Assembly: GCF_003002815.1 (NCBI RefSeq) | Contig: NZ_PVTF01000008.1 | Span: 62,001-126,000 of the forward strand | Reading direction: 5' to 3' | Origin: Umezawaea tangerina | GTDB taxonomy: Bacteria; Actinomycetota; Actinomycetes; Mycobacteriales; Pseudonocardiaceae | DNA: 64,000 bases | Part shown: in pieces, positions 31,555 to 39,797 of the stretch | Layout of the letters: each line of letters begins with the position of its first letter | Position numbering within the stretch: the first letter of the stretch is position 1 | Made by a program: the position numbers and the translations under genes | Notes under the pieces: generated by a model | What the model was told of the DNA's origin: nothing | Database searches by the model: none | What the model saw: the letters and a program-made list of their open reading frames with translations, nothing else

Positions 31555-32216
31555 CGATCACCGTGGTCATCGCCGACGACCAGGCGCTGGTGCGCGGCGG
31601 GTTCCGCGTCCTGGTCGACGCCGCCGCGGACATGACCGTGCTCGGCGAGGCCGCCGACGGCGCGGAGGCGGTCGACCTGGCGGCGCGGCTGCACCCCGAC
31701 GTGGTGCTGATGGACATCAGGATGCCGGTCATCGACGGCATCGAGGCCACCCGCCGCATCACCGCGGCCGACGACACCGAGGCCACGAAGGTGCTGATGC
31801 TGACCACCTTCGACCCCGACGAGTACGTCTACGCCGCTCTGCGCGCGGGCGCCAGCGGCTTCCTGCTCAAGGACACCAGGCCCGAGGACCTGCTGGAGGC
31901 CATCCGGGTGCTGGCCGCCGGGGACGCGCTGCTCGCGCCGAACGTCACCCGCAGGCTCATCAAGGAGTTCGCCGACCGCCCCGAGCGGAACGGCCGGCCG
32001 GTACCCGACGTCCTGAGTGGACTGTCCAAGCGCGAGCAGGAGGTGCTCGTGGAGATCGCGGGCGGCTGGAACAACACCGAGATCGGCGCCCGCCTGCACA
32101 TCAGCGCCGCCACCGCCAAGACCCACGTCAGCAGGCTCCTGCTGAAGCTCCGGGCCCGCGACCGGGCCCAGCTCGTCATGATCGCCTACGAGTCCGGTCT
32201 GGTCACCCCCGGCTGA
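31551..32216 (+). CDS. NarL/LuxR-type response regulator
   Basis: This 221-residue regulator has a receiver domain (VVIADDQALVRGG; phospho-acceptor Asp in VVLMDIRMPVIDG at about residue 54; conserved Lys in GFLLKDTRPEDL). The C-terminal LuxR helix-turn-helix (LSKREQEVLVEIAGGWNNTEIGARLHISAATAKTHVSRLLLKL) lies at about 155-200. It is the partner of the kinase encoded immediately upstream. Confidence 0.94.
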   Translation: MTITVVIADDQALVRGGFRVLVDAAADMTVLGEAADGAEAVDLAARLHPDVVLMDIRMPVIDGIEATRRITAADDTEATKVLMLTTFDPDEYVYAALRAGASGFLLKDTRPEDLLEAIRVLAAGDALLAPNVTRRLIKEFADRPERNGRPVPDVLSGLSKREQEVLVEIAGGWNNTEIGARLHISAATAKTHVSRLLLKLRARDRAQLVMIAYESGLVTPG

Positions 32217-32226
32217 GGGCCGGTCG

Positions 32227-33156
32227 TCAGCTCACGTCGAGCACGGCCTTGCCGTGCAGCTTGCGGCCCACCAGCGCCTGCGCGGCGGTCGCCACGTCCT
32301 CCCAGCCGCCGCGCCAGGCGATCTGGGGGTCCAGGTGTCCGGCCGCCACCTGCTGCGCGAGCCAGGTCAGGTCCGGCCCCAGCCCTTGGCCGCCCGCGAG
32401 GAAGAACGAGGTGACCGAGCGGTTGTGCCGTCCCCTCGAACCCTCGAAGGCGCTCTGCAGGAACGTCTCGCGTTCGTCGGACGACCGCCCGACCGACGCC
32501 AGCGTCCCGTGCTCGGCGAGCTTGTCGTAGGCGCGCACGAGCACCGGCCCGCCGACCACGTCGAGCACGCCGTGGACCGGTTCGGCGAAGTCCAGCCGCT
32601 CGTCGACCACCTCGTGCGCACCCAGCGCCCGCAGCTCGTCCCCGCGCAGGTCGGGCGCACCGGTGGAGGCGATCACGTACGCGCCCCCGCGCCGGGCCAG
32701 CTGCACCGCGAACCTCCCGACCCCGCCCGTCGCCCCGGTCACCAGGATCCGCCGCGCCAGCAGGGGCCCGAGTCGGTGCAGTGCGCGCAACGCGCTGCCC
32801 GCCGCGACCGGAAGGGTGCTCAGCGCACCCGGATCGGTGCCCTCCGGCGCCACCCCGAGGTAACCGGTGTCCACGGCCCGCAACCGCGCCCACGCCCCCG
32901 CGAGCCCCAGCGTCACCACCAGCGTCCCCTCAGCAGGCCCGGACCCGTCCGCGGCCGCCCGTTCCACCACCCCCGCGGCGTCCCACCCCAGCACCGCTCC
33001 GGGCGGCGCCCCCTGCAACGCCCCCTTCACCTCCCCGCTGTTGAGCGAGGTCGCGGAAACCCTGACCAGCGCCTCGTTCGGCGCGGGAACCGGATCGGGC
33101 GCCTCACCGAGCCGCAGCCCGCCCGGCGCGGCGGGATCCACCAGGAGTGCGCGCAC
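32227..33156 (-). CDS. Zinc-free MDR-superfamily oxidoreductase (quinone reductase-like)
   Basis: This 309-residue protein begins [22 protein letters not shown]. It has the GroES-like N-terminal domain and cofactor motif [20 protein letters not shown] at about 138, but no zinc-ligand cysteines. It probably reduces quinones or activated alkenes with NADPH. It is divergent from the TetR gene at 33239 with a perfect palindrome between them, so it is the likely target. It converges on the response-regulator gene. Confidence 0.9.
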   Translation of the reverse strand: MRALLVDPAAPGGLRLGEAPDPVPAPNEALVRVSATSLNSGEVKGALQGAPPGAVLGWDAAGVVERAAADGSGPAEGTLVVTLGLAGAWARLRAVDTGYLGVAPEGTDPGALSTLPVAAGSALRALHRLGPLLARRILVTGATGGVGRFAVQLARRGGAYVIASTGAPDLRGDELRALGAHEVVDERLDFAEPVHGVLDVVGGPVLVRAYDKLAEHGTLASVGRSSDERETFLQSAFEGSRGRHNRSVTSFFLAGGQGLGPDLTWLAQQVAAGHLDPQIAWRGGWEDVATAAQALVGRKLHGKAVLDVS

Positions 33157-33181
33157 AGTGCCTACCTTCCTCGACCAAAAG

Positions 33182-33196
33182 TGCCACTCAGTGGCA
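33182..33196. promoter_or_regulatory. Perfect palindrome between oxidoreductase and TetR genes
   Basis: TGCCACT-C-AGTGGCA is an exact 15-bp inverted repeat with a one-base centre. It is 26 bp from the oxidoreductase start and 43 bp from the TetR start. This is a likely TetR operator controlling both promoters. Confidence 0.72.
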
Positions 33197-33238
33197 TAAG
33201 CCTACGGGAGGCAAACGCTCCTGCGCTACCCTGGTCCC

Positions 33239-33889
33239 GTGCCCACCGCCGCTTCGTCGCAGACCGCTCTTCCCCTGCGGGAGCGCAAGAAGCGGCGCAC
33301 GCGCGAAGACCTGATCGAGACCGCCCTGCGGCTGTTCGACGAAAACGGCTTCGCCGCCACCACCCTCGACGAGCTGTGCGACGCGGTCGGCGTCTCCAAA
33401 CGAACCTTCTTCCGCTACTTCACCAGCAAGGAAGACGTCGCCGCCGCCCCGTCCCAGGACCTCTGGACAACGTTCCTCGACCAGCTGCGCACCACCGACC
33501 CGACCGACCGCACCGTCATCGCCCTCCTCCACGAAGCCCTCCTCGCGGCCCTGGCCGAAATGCCCGCCGCCAACTGGCCCACCCGCGTCCTCCTGACCAG
33601 ACGCCTGGCCTCCGAAACGCCGTCCATGAAGGCCCACGACCTCTACTTCTGCCACCGCACCACCAAAACCGCCCTGAACCTCCTCCACACCCGCCTCGTC
33701 CTCACCCCACAAGACGACCTCCGCGTCCACCTGGCCCTGGACCTCCTCCTCTCGGCATTCCACCTGGCCCAGGAAGCCTGGGCGGCACAACCGACAACCC
33801 CCACGAAGAACGACCTCATCACCCACATCGCCACAGTCTTCGAGGCCGTCCCCCAAAGCCTCACCGTAAAAGCGATAGCCCGACCCTGA
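33239..33889 (+). CDS. TetR-family transcriptional regulator
   Basis: This 216-residue repressor has its helix-turn-helix at about 20-60 (REDLIETALRLFDENGFAATTLDELCDAVGVSKRTFFRYFTSKE) and a helical ligand domain. The GTG at 33239 lies just 3' of a TACCCT that could be a -10 box of a leaderless message. It likely represses the divergent oxidoreductase at 32227-33156 through the palindrome at 33182-33196. Repeat element copy 2, carrying an intrinsic terminator in the right orientation, follows the stop. Confidence 0.9.
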   Translation: MPTAASSQTALPLRERKKRRTREDLIETALRLFDENGFAATTLDELCDAVGVSKRTFFRYFTSKEDVAAAPSQDLWTTFLDQLRTTDPTDRTVIALLHEALLAALAEMPAANWPTRVLLTRRLASETPSMKAHDLYFCHRTTKTALNLLHTRLVLTPQDDLRVHLALDLLLSAFHLAQEAWAAQPTTPTKNDLITHIATVFEAVPQSLTVKAIARP

Positions 33890-33940
33890 AGTCCACATAG
33901 GACTGTCTAACCCGGACGGTCTAGTGAATAGGTAGCCACC

Positions 33941-34175
33941 CAACCCAGCTGGAAGCGAGCATGCTCGTCCGCTAGTGCGGTCGGCTTGACTTGGGGTTTT
34001 TGGGCTTAAACTTGCGGCGGCGGGCAGGCTCTACCACCTGCCCTTTTTCGCCCGACGAAGCCCAAAAAAGGGGCCCCAAGTCAAGCCGACCGCACCCGGA
34101 GACAGCTGTAGCGACACCCCCGGAGACCGCGGTTAGCGACACACCCGGAGACCACCGCAGCGACACCCCCGTAGC
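33941..34175. repeat. Branched-hairpin repeat family A, copy 2
   Basis: The core hairpin at 33975-34095 is nearly identical to copy 1. Its inner stem is GGGCAGG (34022-34028) / CCTGCCC (34037-34043), followed by TTTTT at 34044-34048. One CTGGAAGCGAGC leader repeat precedes it (33941-33960). Three tail units of about 24 bp, each ending near AGCGACAC and starting CGGAGAC, follow (about 34096-34168). It lies downstream of the TetR gene in the orientation where the inner stem would terminate that transcript. Within 33890-34430 the only other content is the transporter-gene remnant at 34224-34355. Confidence 0.88.
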
Positions 34176-34223
34176 AACCGCCGAACTCCCACACCACAGA
34201 CCGATCCCGCACACCCCCCACAC

Positions 34224-34355
34224 CCCATCCGGCTCTTGACCGACGAGACCGGACACGGTGTGGTGATGGTGACGCACAGCGTCGCCGACGCCGTTCCAGG
34301 CCCCCGCGTCGTCGTGCCCACCGACCGGCCGGGAAAGGGTGGCGTTGGACGCCCC
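34224..34355 (+). pseudogene. C-terminal remnant of a TauB/SsuB-type ABC ATPase gene
   Basis: In frame with the downstream dioxygenase, about 40 codons read IRLLTDETGHGVVMVTHSVADAV...PRVVVPTDRPGK. This matches the family's H-loop and D-loop end (VTHDVDEAVxLADRVVVLxxRPG) seen in nitrate/sulfonate/taurine importer ATPases. Walker A, signature and Walker B regions are gone. Structured repeat copy 2 and its tail occupy the space where they would be. Its position next to a TauD-type gene fits a decayed sulfonate-uptake operon. Confidence 0.55.
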
Positions 34356-34430
34356 GATCACGTTGCTCCGCAAAGAGGTCCCTGCCGCCGTCCGGGTGAC
34401 CGTTTCCCGACCAGACACGAGAGGACGACC

Positions 34431-35291
34431 ATGACTGTCGTATCCGCGGTGGTGCCGCTCACGGCCACCATCGGCGCGCGGGTCTCCGGCTTCGACCTGT
34501 CCAGGCCCCAGACCCCGGCGGAGGTCGCGGACATCCGCGCCGCACTGCTCCAGCACAAGGTCCTGGTCTTCCACAACCAGAACCTGACCCCCACGGCCCA
34601 CCGCGACTTCGCCGCCACCCTCGGCGAGCTCACCCCCGCCCACCCCGTGGTGCCCGGCCTGGACGACGACCACCCGGAGATCTACGTCCTGGACAGCGGC
34701 GACGGCGGCAAGTCCCCGGTCTGGCACACCGACGTCACCTTCATGCCCCGTCCACCACTGGGCTCCGTGCTCCGCGCGGTCTCCTTGCCCCCGGTCGGCG
34801 GCGACACCTGCTGGACCGACCTGGAAGCCGCTTACCTGGCCCTCTCACCGCACGTCCGCTCGCTCGCCGACCGCTTGACCGCACTGCACGACGGCCGCAA
34901 GGACTTCGAGGACTACCTCCACACCCGCCTCGGCGGCGAGGGCAGCACCTGGGAGGGCGAACGCGTCACCTCCCTCGAACCCTCAGTTCACCCCGTCGTC
35001 CGCGTCCACCCCGAAACCGGCCGCCGCAGCCTCTTCGTCAGCCCCGGCTTCACCACCCGCATCCTCGACGTCACCGAAGCCGAAAGCCGCGCCCTCCTCA
35101 CCCTCTTCTTCTCCGTCATCGGCCTCCCCGAACACAGCGTCCGCCACCGCTGGAGCCCCGGCGACCTCCTCATCTGGGACAACCGCAGCACCGCCCACTA
35201 CGCCGTCGACGACTACGGCGACCAACACCGCGTCATGCACCGCGTCACCATCCGCGGCGACGCACCCTTCGGCGTAGACCGGGAAAGCTGA
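34431..35291 (+). CDS. TauD/TfdA-family 2-oxoglutarate-dependent dioxygenase
   Basis: This 286-residue non-haem iron enzyme has the metal ligands His99 and Asp101 in VWHTDVTFM, the distal histidine in WDNRSTAHYAVDDYG and the 2-oxoglutarate-binding arginine in HRVMHRVTIRGD. Length and spacing match taurine dioxygenases, which release sulfite from taurine or related sulfonates. The ATG at 34431 follows GAGAGGACG. No intact transporter genes remain beside it, only a short ATPase remnant upstream, so its present role may be changed. Repeat copy 3 lies 40 bp past its stop. Confidence 0.9.
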   Translation: MTVVSAVVPLTATIGARVSGFDLSRPQTPAEVADIRAALLQHKVLVFHNQNLTPTAHRDFAATLGELTPAHPVVPGLDDDHPEIYVLDSGDGGKSPVWHTDVTFMPRPPLGSVLRAVSLPPVGGDTCWTDLEAAYLALSPHVRSLADRLTALHDGRKDFEDYLHTRLGGEGSTWEGERVTSLEPSVHPVVRVHPETGRRSLFVSPGFTTRILDVTEAESRALLTLFFSVIGLPEHSVRHRWSPGDLLIWDNRSTAHYAVDDYGDQHRVMHRVTIRGDAPFGVDRES

Positions 35292-35330
35292 CCAGCAAGC
35301 CAAGCAAACCAACTAACCAACCAACCAACG

Positions 35331-35520
35331 GCCCAACGACGCTGGAAGCGAACACAAGCCGCCCAACGACGCTGGAAGCGAGCACGCCCGTCCGCCAGCG
35401 GCCGGCTTGACTTGGGGTTTTTGGGCTTAAAATTAGTCGGCGGGCAGGCTCTACCACCTGCCCTTTTTCGCCCGACGAAGCCCAAAAAGAGGGGCCCCAA
35501 GTCAAGCCGGCCGCACCTCA
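35331..35520. repeat. Branched-hairpin repeat family A, copy 3
   Basis: The core hairpin at 35398-35514 has outer arms GCGGCCGGCTTGACTT and complement. Relative to copies 1 and 2, a T is C in the left arm and the opposite A is G in the right arm, so pairing is kept. The inner terminator stem is at 35442-35463 with TTTTT at 35464-35468. Two exact leader repeats containing CCCAACGACGCTGGAAGCGA start at 35331 and 35361, 30 bp apart. It lies between convergent genes; 35521-35643 is a degenerate tail of short AC-rich repeats with nothing else visible. Confidence 0.88.
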
Positions 35521-35643
35521 CACGGCGGATGCGACCCCAGCCGATCGACCACGATCAGCGACGGCCCCCGACAAACCACAACGGCAACCCCGCCGACCAA
35601 CCACGATCAGCAACAGTCCCCGATCAGTCACAGCGGCACCCCC

Positions 35644-36459
35644 TCACCCCACCGACCGATAAGCCACCCCAGTCGCATTAGCCGTACTCCCCGTGTACAA
35701 CCCCGTCCGATGCGTCGAAGTCGACAGCGTGAACCACGAGTACCGCTCCACGAACGACAACCCCTGCAGCATCAACGCCGAGTTCTTCGCGAACGCCGCC
35801 TGCTGGTCCGACGACGGGTACCGCGGTGTGCTCGTCGAGAAGTCGATCAGCGCGTACTCGGTCAACCAGATCGGCTTGTGGTACCGGTTGTACACGTTCT
35901 GCAGGTACCCCTGGAGCTGTCCGACGGCCGCCGCCGAGAAGTCCCCGCCGTACCAGTGCAGCGGGATGAAGTCCACCCGGTACCCCCGTGACGCCGCCCC
36001 GCTCATGAACCGGTCCAGCCACCCGCCCGCCGTGTCGCCGCCGAACGCCACCGCGGGTGCGCTCAGCCTCATCCCCGTGCCCTGCAACTGGGGCCACAGC
36101 TGCAACGCCTGGTCGACCGACATGTTCGCCTGCCCGCCCATGTCCGGTTCGTTGAACGCCAGCAGCGTGGTGCCGAGCGACTTGGCCTGGTTGAGCTGGG
36201 TCTGGTTGACCGACCCCGACCCCCAGATCATCGGCACGAACTCGGCGCTGGAGGGCGCGTTGATGCCCTGCTTGTCGGACGCCCACGTGTAGTACCACCC
36301 CGCGCCCACGTCGCTCAGCGCCGCCGTGACGCCGGAGAAGTTGGCGGCGCTGACCCCTTTCTTCTTGACGGCCGGGAGTGCCGATACCGGTGACGGCACC
36401 AGGCTCAGCGCGGTGAGCAGGGCCAGCGCCATGAGCAGCAGCCGGTGTGCGAATCGCAT
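35644..36459 (-). CDS. Secreted glycoside hydrolase (Asl1-like / GH128 type)
   Basis: This 271-residue protein has a Sec signal peptide (MRFAHRLLLMALALLTALSLV...VSA, cleavage about residue 27). The catalytic core has the two expected acids: the acid/base Glu in LLAFNEPDMGG and the nucleophile Glu in IWLTEYALIDF. Other marks are GAGWYYTWASDKQG, FVPMIWGSG and FIPLHWYGGD. The Asl1/GH128 family cleaves beta-1,3-glucans, so the likely role is extracellular glucan degradation. It is divergent from the AraC gene at 36595 and converges on repeat copy 3. Confidence 0.9.
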   Translation of the reverse strand: MRFAHRLLLMALALLTALSLVPSPVSALPAVKKKGVSAANFSGVTAALSDVGAGWYYTWASDKQGINAPSSAEFVPMIWGSGSVNQTQLNQAKSLGTTLLAFNEPDMGGQANMSVDQALQLWPQLQGTGMRLSAPAVAFGGDTAGGWLDRFMSGAASRGYRVDFIPLHWYGGDFSAAAVGQLQGYLQNVYNRYHKPIWLTEYALIDFSTSTPRYPSSDQQAAFAKNSALMLQGLSFVERYSWFTLSTSTHRTGLYTGSTANATGVAYRSVG

Positions 36460-36594
36460 GGGGAATCCCTTCTACGACGTCGCGGCGGCGCGGGCCGAAC
36501 GACCTCATCGTGGCGCAGGACGGGCGCCTTGTCGCTGTGGGACCACCGTAGGACCGCACTGCTACCGTCGGTCGTCCCGGACGAGGGAGCGCCC

Positions 36595-37644
36595 ATGGGT
36601 GACATCGCGATCCAGTTCGTGCGCTCCGCGCTGGCCACGGCCGCCCCGGACGACGTCCGCCGCCTGCTCGACGGGGTGCCGCCCCGCTCGGCGCGCGTCC
36701 CGGTCGGCAAGGCGAGCGAGCTGGCGCGGTCGGTGTGGGCGTTGACGGGCGACGAGCTGTTCGGGCTCGGCCCGCGGCCGGTCCCGCTCGGCACGTTCCG
36801 GATGATCGCCATGGGCGTGGTGCACGCGCCCGACCTGCGCACGGCGTTGGAGCGCGCGGTGGCGTTCGCGTCCATCACGACGGGTTTCACGCGCACCGGG
36901 CTGGTCGTGGCGGGCGGCACGTGCCGGGTCGAGTTTGCCGCCGACGAGGGAGTGGTCGAGGAGCCGTTCGCGCTGGAGCTCGTGCTGGCGTTCGCCCACC
37001 GGTTCCTGGCCTGGCTCACCGGGCAGCGGATCGTGCTGTCCCACCTCGACCTCCCGTTCGCCGAACCCGGTCACAGCGCCGAGTACGAGCGGATCTTCGG
37101 TGTGGCCGCGTCGTTCCACGCGCCGGTGGCCGCGTTCGGCTTCGACGCGCGGTACCTCGACGCGCCGGTCGTGCGGGACGAGCCCGCGCTGGAGGCGTTC
37201 CTGCGGGACTCGCCGATGGACCTGATCGAGCACCGCGACCACGGCGACACGACCGCCGACCGCGTCCGCAAGGTCCTGGAGCGAGGCGAGCCCGGTCCTG
37301 CGGCCCGGTCGGCGGACGACGTCGCGGCCCGGTTGGCGATCAGCGCCCAGCACATGCGGCGGCTCCTGCGGCGGGAGGGCACTTCGTTCCACGAGATCCG
37401 CGAGGACGTGCTGCGCGCCATCGCCGTGGCGGGCCTGGAGAGCGGCCGGGAGTCGGTCGACGGGCTGTCGAGGCGGCTGGGGTTCTCCGAGCCCAGCGCG
37501 TTCCGCCGGGCGTTCGCCCGGTGGGTGGGGATCCCACCGGGCGAGTACCGCCGTCAGGCCCTGGACCGCCGCAGGCGGGCGCCGGTCGTGACCACCGCAC
37601 CGGCCACGCACAGCCAGGCGAACAGGTCGCCGACGACGCGGTAG
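36595..37644 (+). CDS. AraC-family regulator with arabinose-binding-like sensory domain
   Basis: This 349-residue protein has an N-terminal OruR/ArgR-like domain of about 200 residues and a C-terminal pair of AraC helix-turn-helix motifs (DVAARLAISAQHMRRLLRREGTSFHEI; LSRRLGFSEPSAFRRAFARWVGIPPGEYR) at about 245-325. The ATG at 36595 follows GAGGGAG. The last 30 codons run over the 3' end of the opposite-strand Lnt-like gene for 91 bp. The tail after GEYRRQ is not family-like, so a stop codon may have been lost. Confidence 0.87.
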   Translation: MGDIAIQFVRSALATAAPDDVRRLLDGVPPRSARVPVGKASELARSVWALTGDELFGLGPRPVPLGTFRMIAMGVVHAPDLRTALERAVAFASITTGFTRTGLVVAGGTCRVEFAADEGVVEEPFALELVLAFAHRFLAWLTGQRIVLSHLDLPFAEPGHSAEYERIFGVAASFHAPVAAFGFDARYLDAPVVRDEPALEAFLRDSPMDLIEHRDHGDTTADRVRKVLERGEPGPAARSADDVAARLAISAQHMRRLLRREGTSFHEIREDVLRAIAVAGLESGRESVDGLSRRLGFSEPSAFRRAFARWVGIPPGEYRRQALDRRRRAPVVTTAPATHSQANRSPTTR

Positions 37645-39056
37645 ACGGTGGTCACGCCGTGCGTCGGCACGTCGGAGTGGACGACGTGCACGTCCGAGCC
37701 CGCGTAGTCGTGGGAGGCGAGCACCCGGCCGTGCCGGTCGACCGCGCCGGACACCCCGAACTCGGCCTGGCGGACCAGCGAGTACCCGTTCTCGACCGCC
37801 CGCAGGGCCGCCTTCCCGCTGTGCACCGAGCCGACCTCGGGCCAGTCCCGCGCGGGCACGAGCAGGATGTCGGCGTCCACGCGGGTCAGCGCCGGGAAGT
37901 CGGCGTCGAAGCACGTCACCGTGGCCAGCCGCCCGTACGGGGTGTCGACCACCGGCACCACCCCCGGACCCTCCGGGTAGCTCTCCAGACCGAGGACCGG
38001 GTGCGACTTGTCGTAGGCCCACAACCGGGTCCCGGCCGGGTCGAACAGGTACGTGCGGTTCGCCGTGTAGGGGGAGTCCGGCAGGTACAGGTACACGGCG
38101 ACCTCGAGGTGGATCCGCTTCTGCCGCGCCGTGGCCGCCGCCTCGGCGAGGAACGCCGGTTCGTCGGCCGCCAGGACGTTCGCCGCCTGCTCGGACCACA
38201 CCACGATCCGCGCGCCCGCCCGCGCCGCCTCCCGCGTCCTGGCGAACAGGTTCGCGTTGACCTTGGCGAACTCGGGCCGCACGAGCGCGGGATCCTGGTC
38301 CAGCACGCTGCGCGGGGTGAAGTCGTCGCCGATCAGCCCGCGCAGCTCGTCGGTCACCCGCGTGTCCGGACTGATGCCCGCGACCCGCACGCTCGGGCCG
38401 GACGTCGGGGAGAGCGCGAGCACGGCACCGCCGCCGACCAGCACCAGGACGAGCACCAGGCCGAAGCGGCGGCTCGCCCGCCACCACCCGGCCGGATCAG
38501 CCCACACCGCGTTGGCCGTGGTCGCGAACCACCCGATCAGGAACGCGATGCCGTACGGGCCGGTCACCCCGACGACCTGGAGCAGGGCGGTGGCGTCGTG
38601 CTGCGTCGGGGCCAGCACGCCGAACGCCGCGCCGAACGGGCTGACCACCGTCATCAGGAACTCGCACGCGACGAGGGCGGCGGGGAACAGCAGCACGCGG
38701 GCCCTCGGCGCGACGAGCCGGTCCAGCGCGAACGGCAGGGCTGTCACCGCGGTCAACGCGACGATGCCCACCACGGTGACCACCGTCATCGGCACGGCCG
38801 TCTCGACCATCCAGAACAGCCCGCTGACCGCCGACGCCAGCCACACCAGCAGCAGGCCGGAGGCCGCGGGTCCGGTGCGGGTGAAGCGCAGCAGGAACAC
38901 GGGGAAGAGCCACGCCGCCACCGCGACGTCGAACCGGCCGTGCACCGCCAGCAGCCACAACACCGCCCCGACACCCCACCAGAGCCTGCGCCGCCGGTCG
39001 ACCGCGGCCGTTCGCGGCGCTGAGTCAGGGCTCCGCACCGCCTGTTCAGTGATCAT
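37554..39056 (-). CDS. Apolipoprotein N-acyltransferase-like membrane protein
   Basis: This 500-residue protein has six or more N-terminal hydrophobic helices (about 20-205) and then a nitrilase-fold domain with the full catalytic triad. Glu is in VVWSEQAANVL, Lys in YDKSHPVLGLESYPEG and Cys in ATVTCFDADFP. A last hydrophobic segment is at the C-terminus. Lnt enzymes attach the third acyl chain to lipoproteins in the membrane. Actinobacteria often carry several homologues, so lipoprotein acylation is likely but not certain. The ATG at 39056 follows GGAG. Its 3' end overlaps the AraC gene by 91 bp. Confidence 0.87.
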   Translation of the reverse strand: MITEQAVRSPDSAPRTAAVDRRRRLWWGVGAVLWLLAVHGRFDVAVAAWLFPVFLLRFTRTGPAASGLLLVWLASAVSGLFWMVETAVPMTVVTVVGIVALTAVTALPFALDRLVAPRARVLLFPAALVACEFLMTVVSPFGAAFGVLAPTQHDATALLQVVGVTGPYGIAFLIGWFATTANAVWADPAGWWRASRRFGLVLVLVLVGGGAVLALSPTSGPSVRVAGISPDTRVTDELRGLIGDDFTPRSVLDQDPALVRPEFAKVNANLFARTREAARAGARIVVWSEQAANVLAADEPAFLAEAAATARQKRIHLEVAVYLYLPDSPYTANRTYLFDPAGTRLWAYDKSHPVLGLESYPEGPGVVPVVDTPYGRLATVTCFDADFPALTRVDADILLVPARDWPEVGSVHSGKAALRAVENGYSLVRQAEFGVSGAVDRHGRVLASHDYAGSDVHVVHSDVPTHGVTTVYRVVGDLFAWLCVAGAVVTTGARLRRSRA

Positions 39057-39482
39057 CGATGCTGCTCCGGTGGGTGCGATCTCGTTGCGGCCAATGGGTT
39101 TGCGGTCGCGGATCGACGTTAGCGACGCCCTTGGGGGCATCGCTGTGACCGCACCTCGCAGCTTTCGTGACCGCGGTGGTCACGCGGCGTCGCGGCCGGT
39201 CGGCGCCTCCCGTGTGGTGTCGACGGCCGGGTCGGATGCCACGCGAAGAGGGGGCGTGCCCGTCATCCTCCTCCCGCCGGCAGTTGCGCACGGGCGGTGG
39301 TGCCCTCATCGGGTCCACTGTGGAGGGTCGGCTCGCCGTCGAGTGCGGACACCCGGTCGTGCAGGCCCGGCAGAGCCGTGCCGCGCCGAGACCCGCGCCG
39401 AGACGGGGGCGAGGACTCGGCGGGCCGGGGAGTAGGCGGTGGTGGTTGGGGTGTTGCTTGGGGCACCCCGATTGCCGAGTAT

Positions 39483-39545
39483 TCTATGCCCACCACCGCT
39501 TGTCAAGACGATAGGGCTGTCTTGACAAGCGGTGGTGGGCATAGA
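39483..39545. repeat. Stem-loop repeat family B, copy 2
   Basis: A perfect 27-bp stem (arms 39483-39509 and 39519-39545) encloses a 9-nt loop, with the same CGCTTGTCAAGACGATA core as copy 1 at 11950. Outer pairs differ: CCACCACCGC/GCGGTGGTGG here and CCACCCCCGC/GCGGGGGTGG there, so both sides changed together. The gap 39057-39797 contains this, the array below and about 420 bp upstream (39057-39482) in which I see no gene. Confidence 0.88.
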
Positions 39546-39589
39546 GATGGCTTCTCGTCGGGGTGCGTGGGGGGAGTGTGGGTGGGGAG

Positions 39590-39704
39590 GGCATCCGACG
39601 CTCCGCGACGGACAGGACATCCTCGCTGCGCGTCGGACAGGGCATCCTTGCTGCGCGGCGGACAAGGCCCCAGGCGCTTCGCGCCGGATGCGCGCTGGCG
39701 GGCT
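39590..39704. repeat. Array of mini-hairpins following stem-loop family B, copy 2
   Basis: Three units of 25-26 bp start GGCATCC or GACATCC and end GGACAG or GGACAA (39590-39664). They are followed by a 40-bp segment (39665-39704) identical to 12163-12202. Each unit forms a small stem with a 3-4-nt loop. As with copy 1, the array points at the 3' end of the next left-going gene (Ogt, 39798). Confidence 0.82.
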
Positions 39705-39797
39705 TCGCCCGTGGGGGTGGTCTGTGCTCGGCTTTGCTTTGGGTGGGGAAGGCATCCTTGCTGTGTGTTGGGGGTGGTGGTTTGGGAGTGGTTTTTG

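Noticed and set aside
34096-34168. Possible CRISPR-like short repeats after hairpin copy 2
   Set aside because: The roughly 24-bp units are adjacent with no unique spacers and differ from each other. No cas genes are nearby.
39057-39482. Small frames between the Lnt-like gene and repeat family B copy 2
   Set aside because: They have no family resemblance, no ribosome site and Arg/Pro-rich composition typical of non-coding high-GC DNA.
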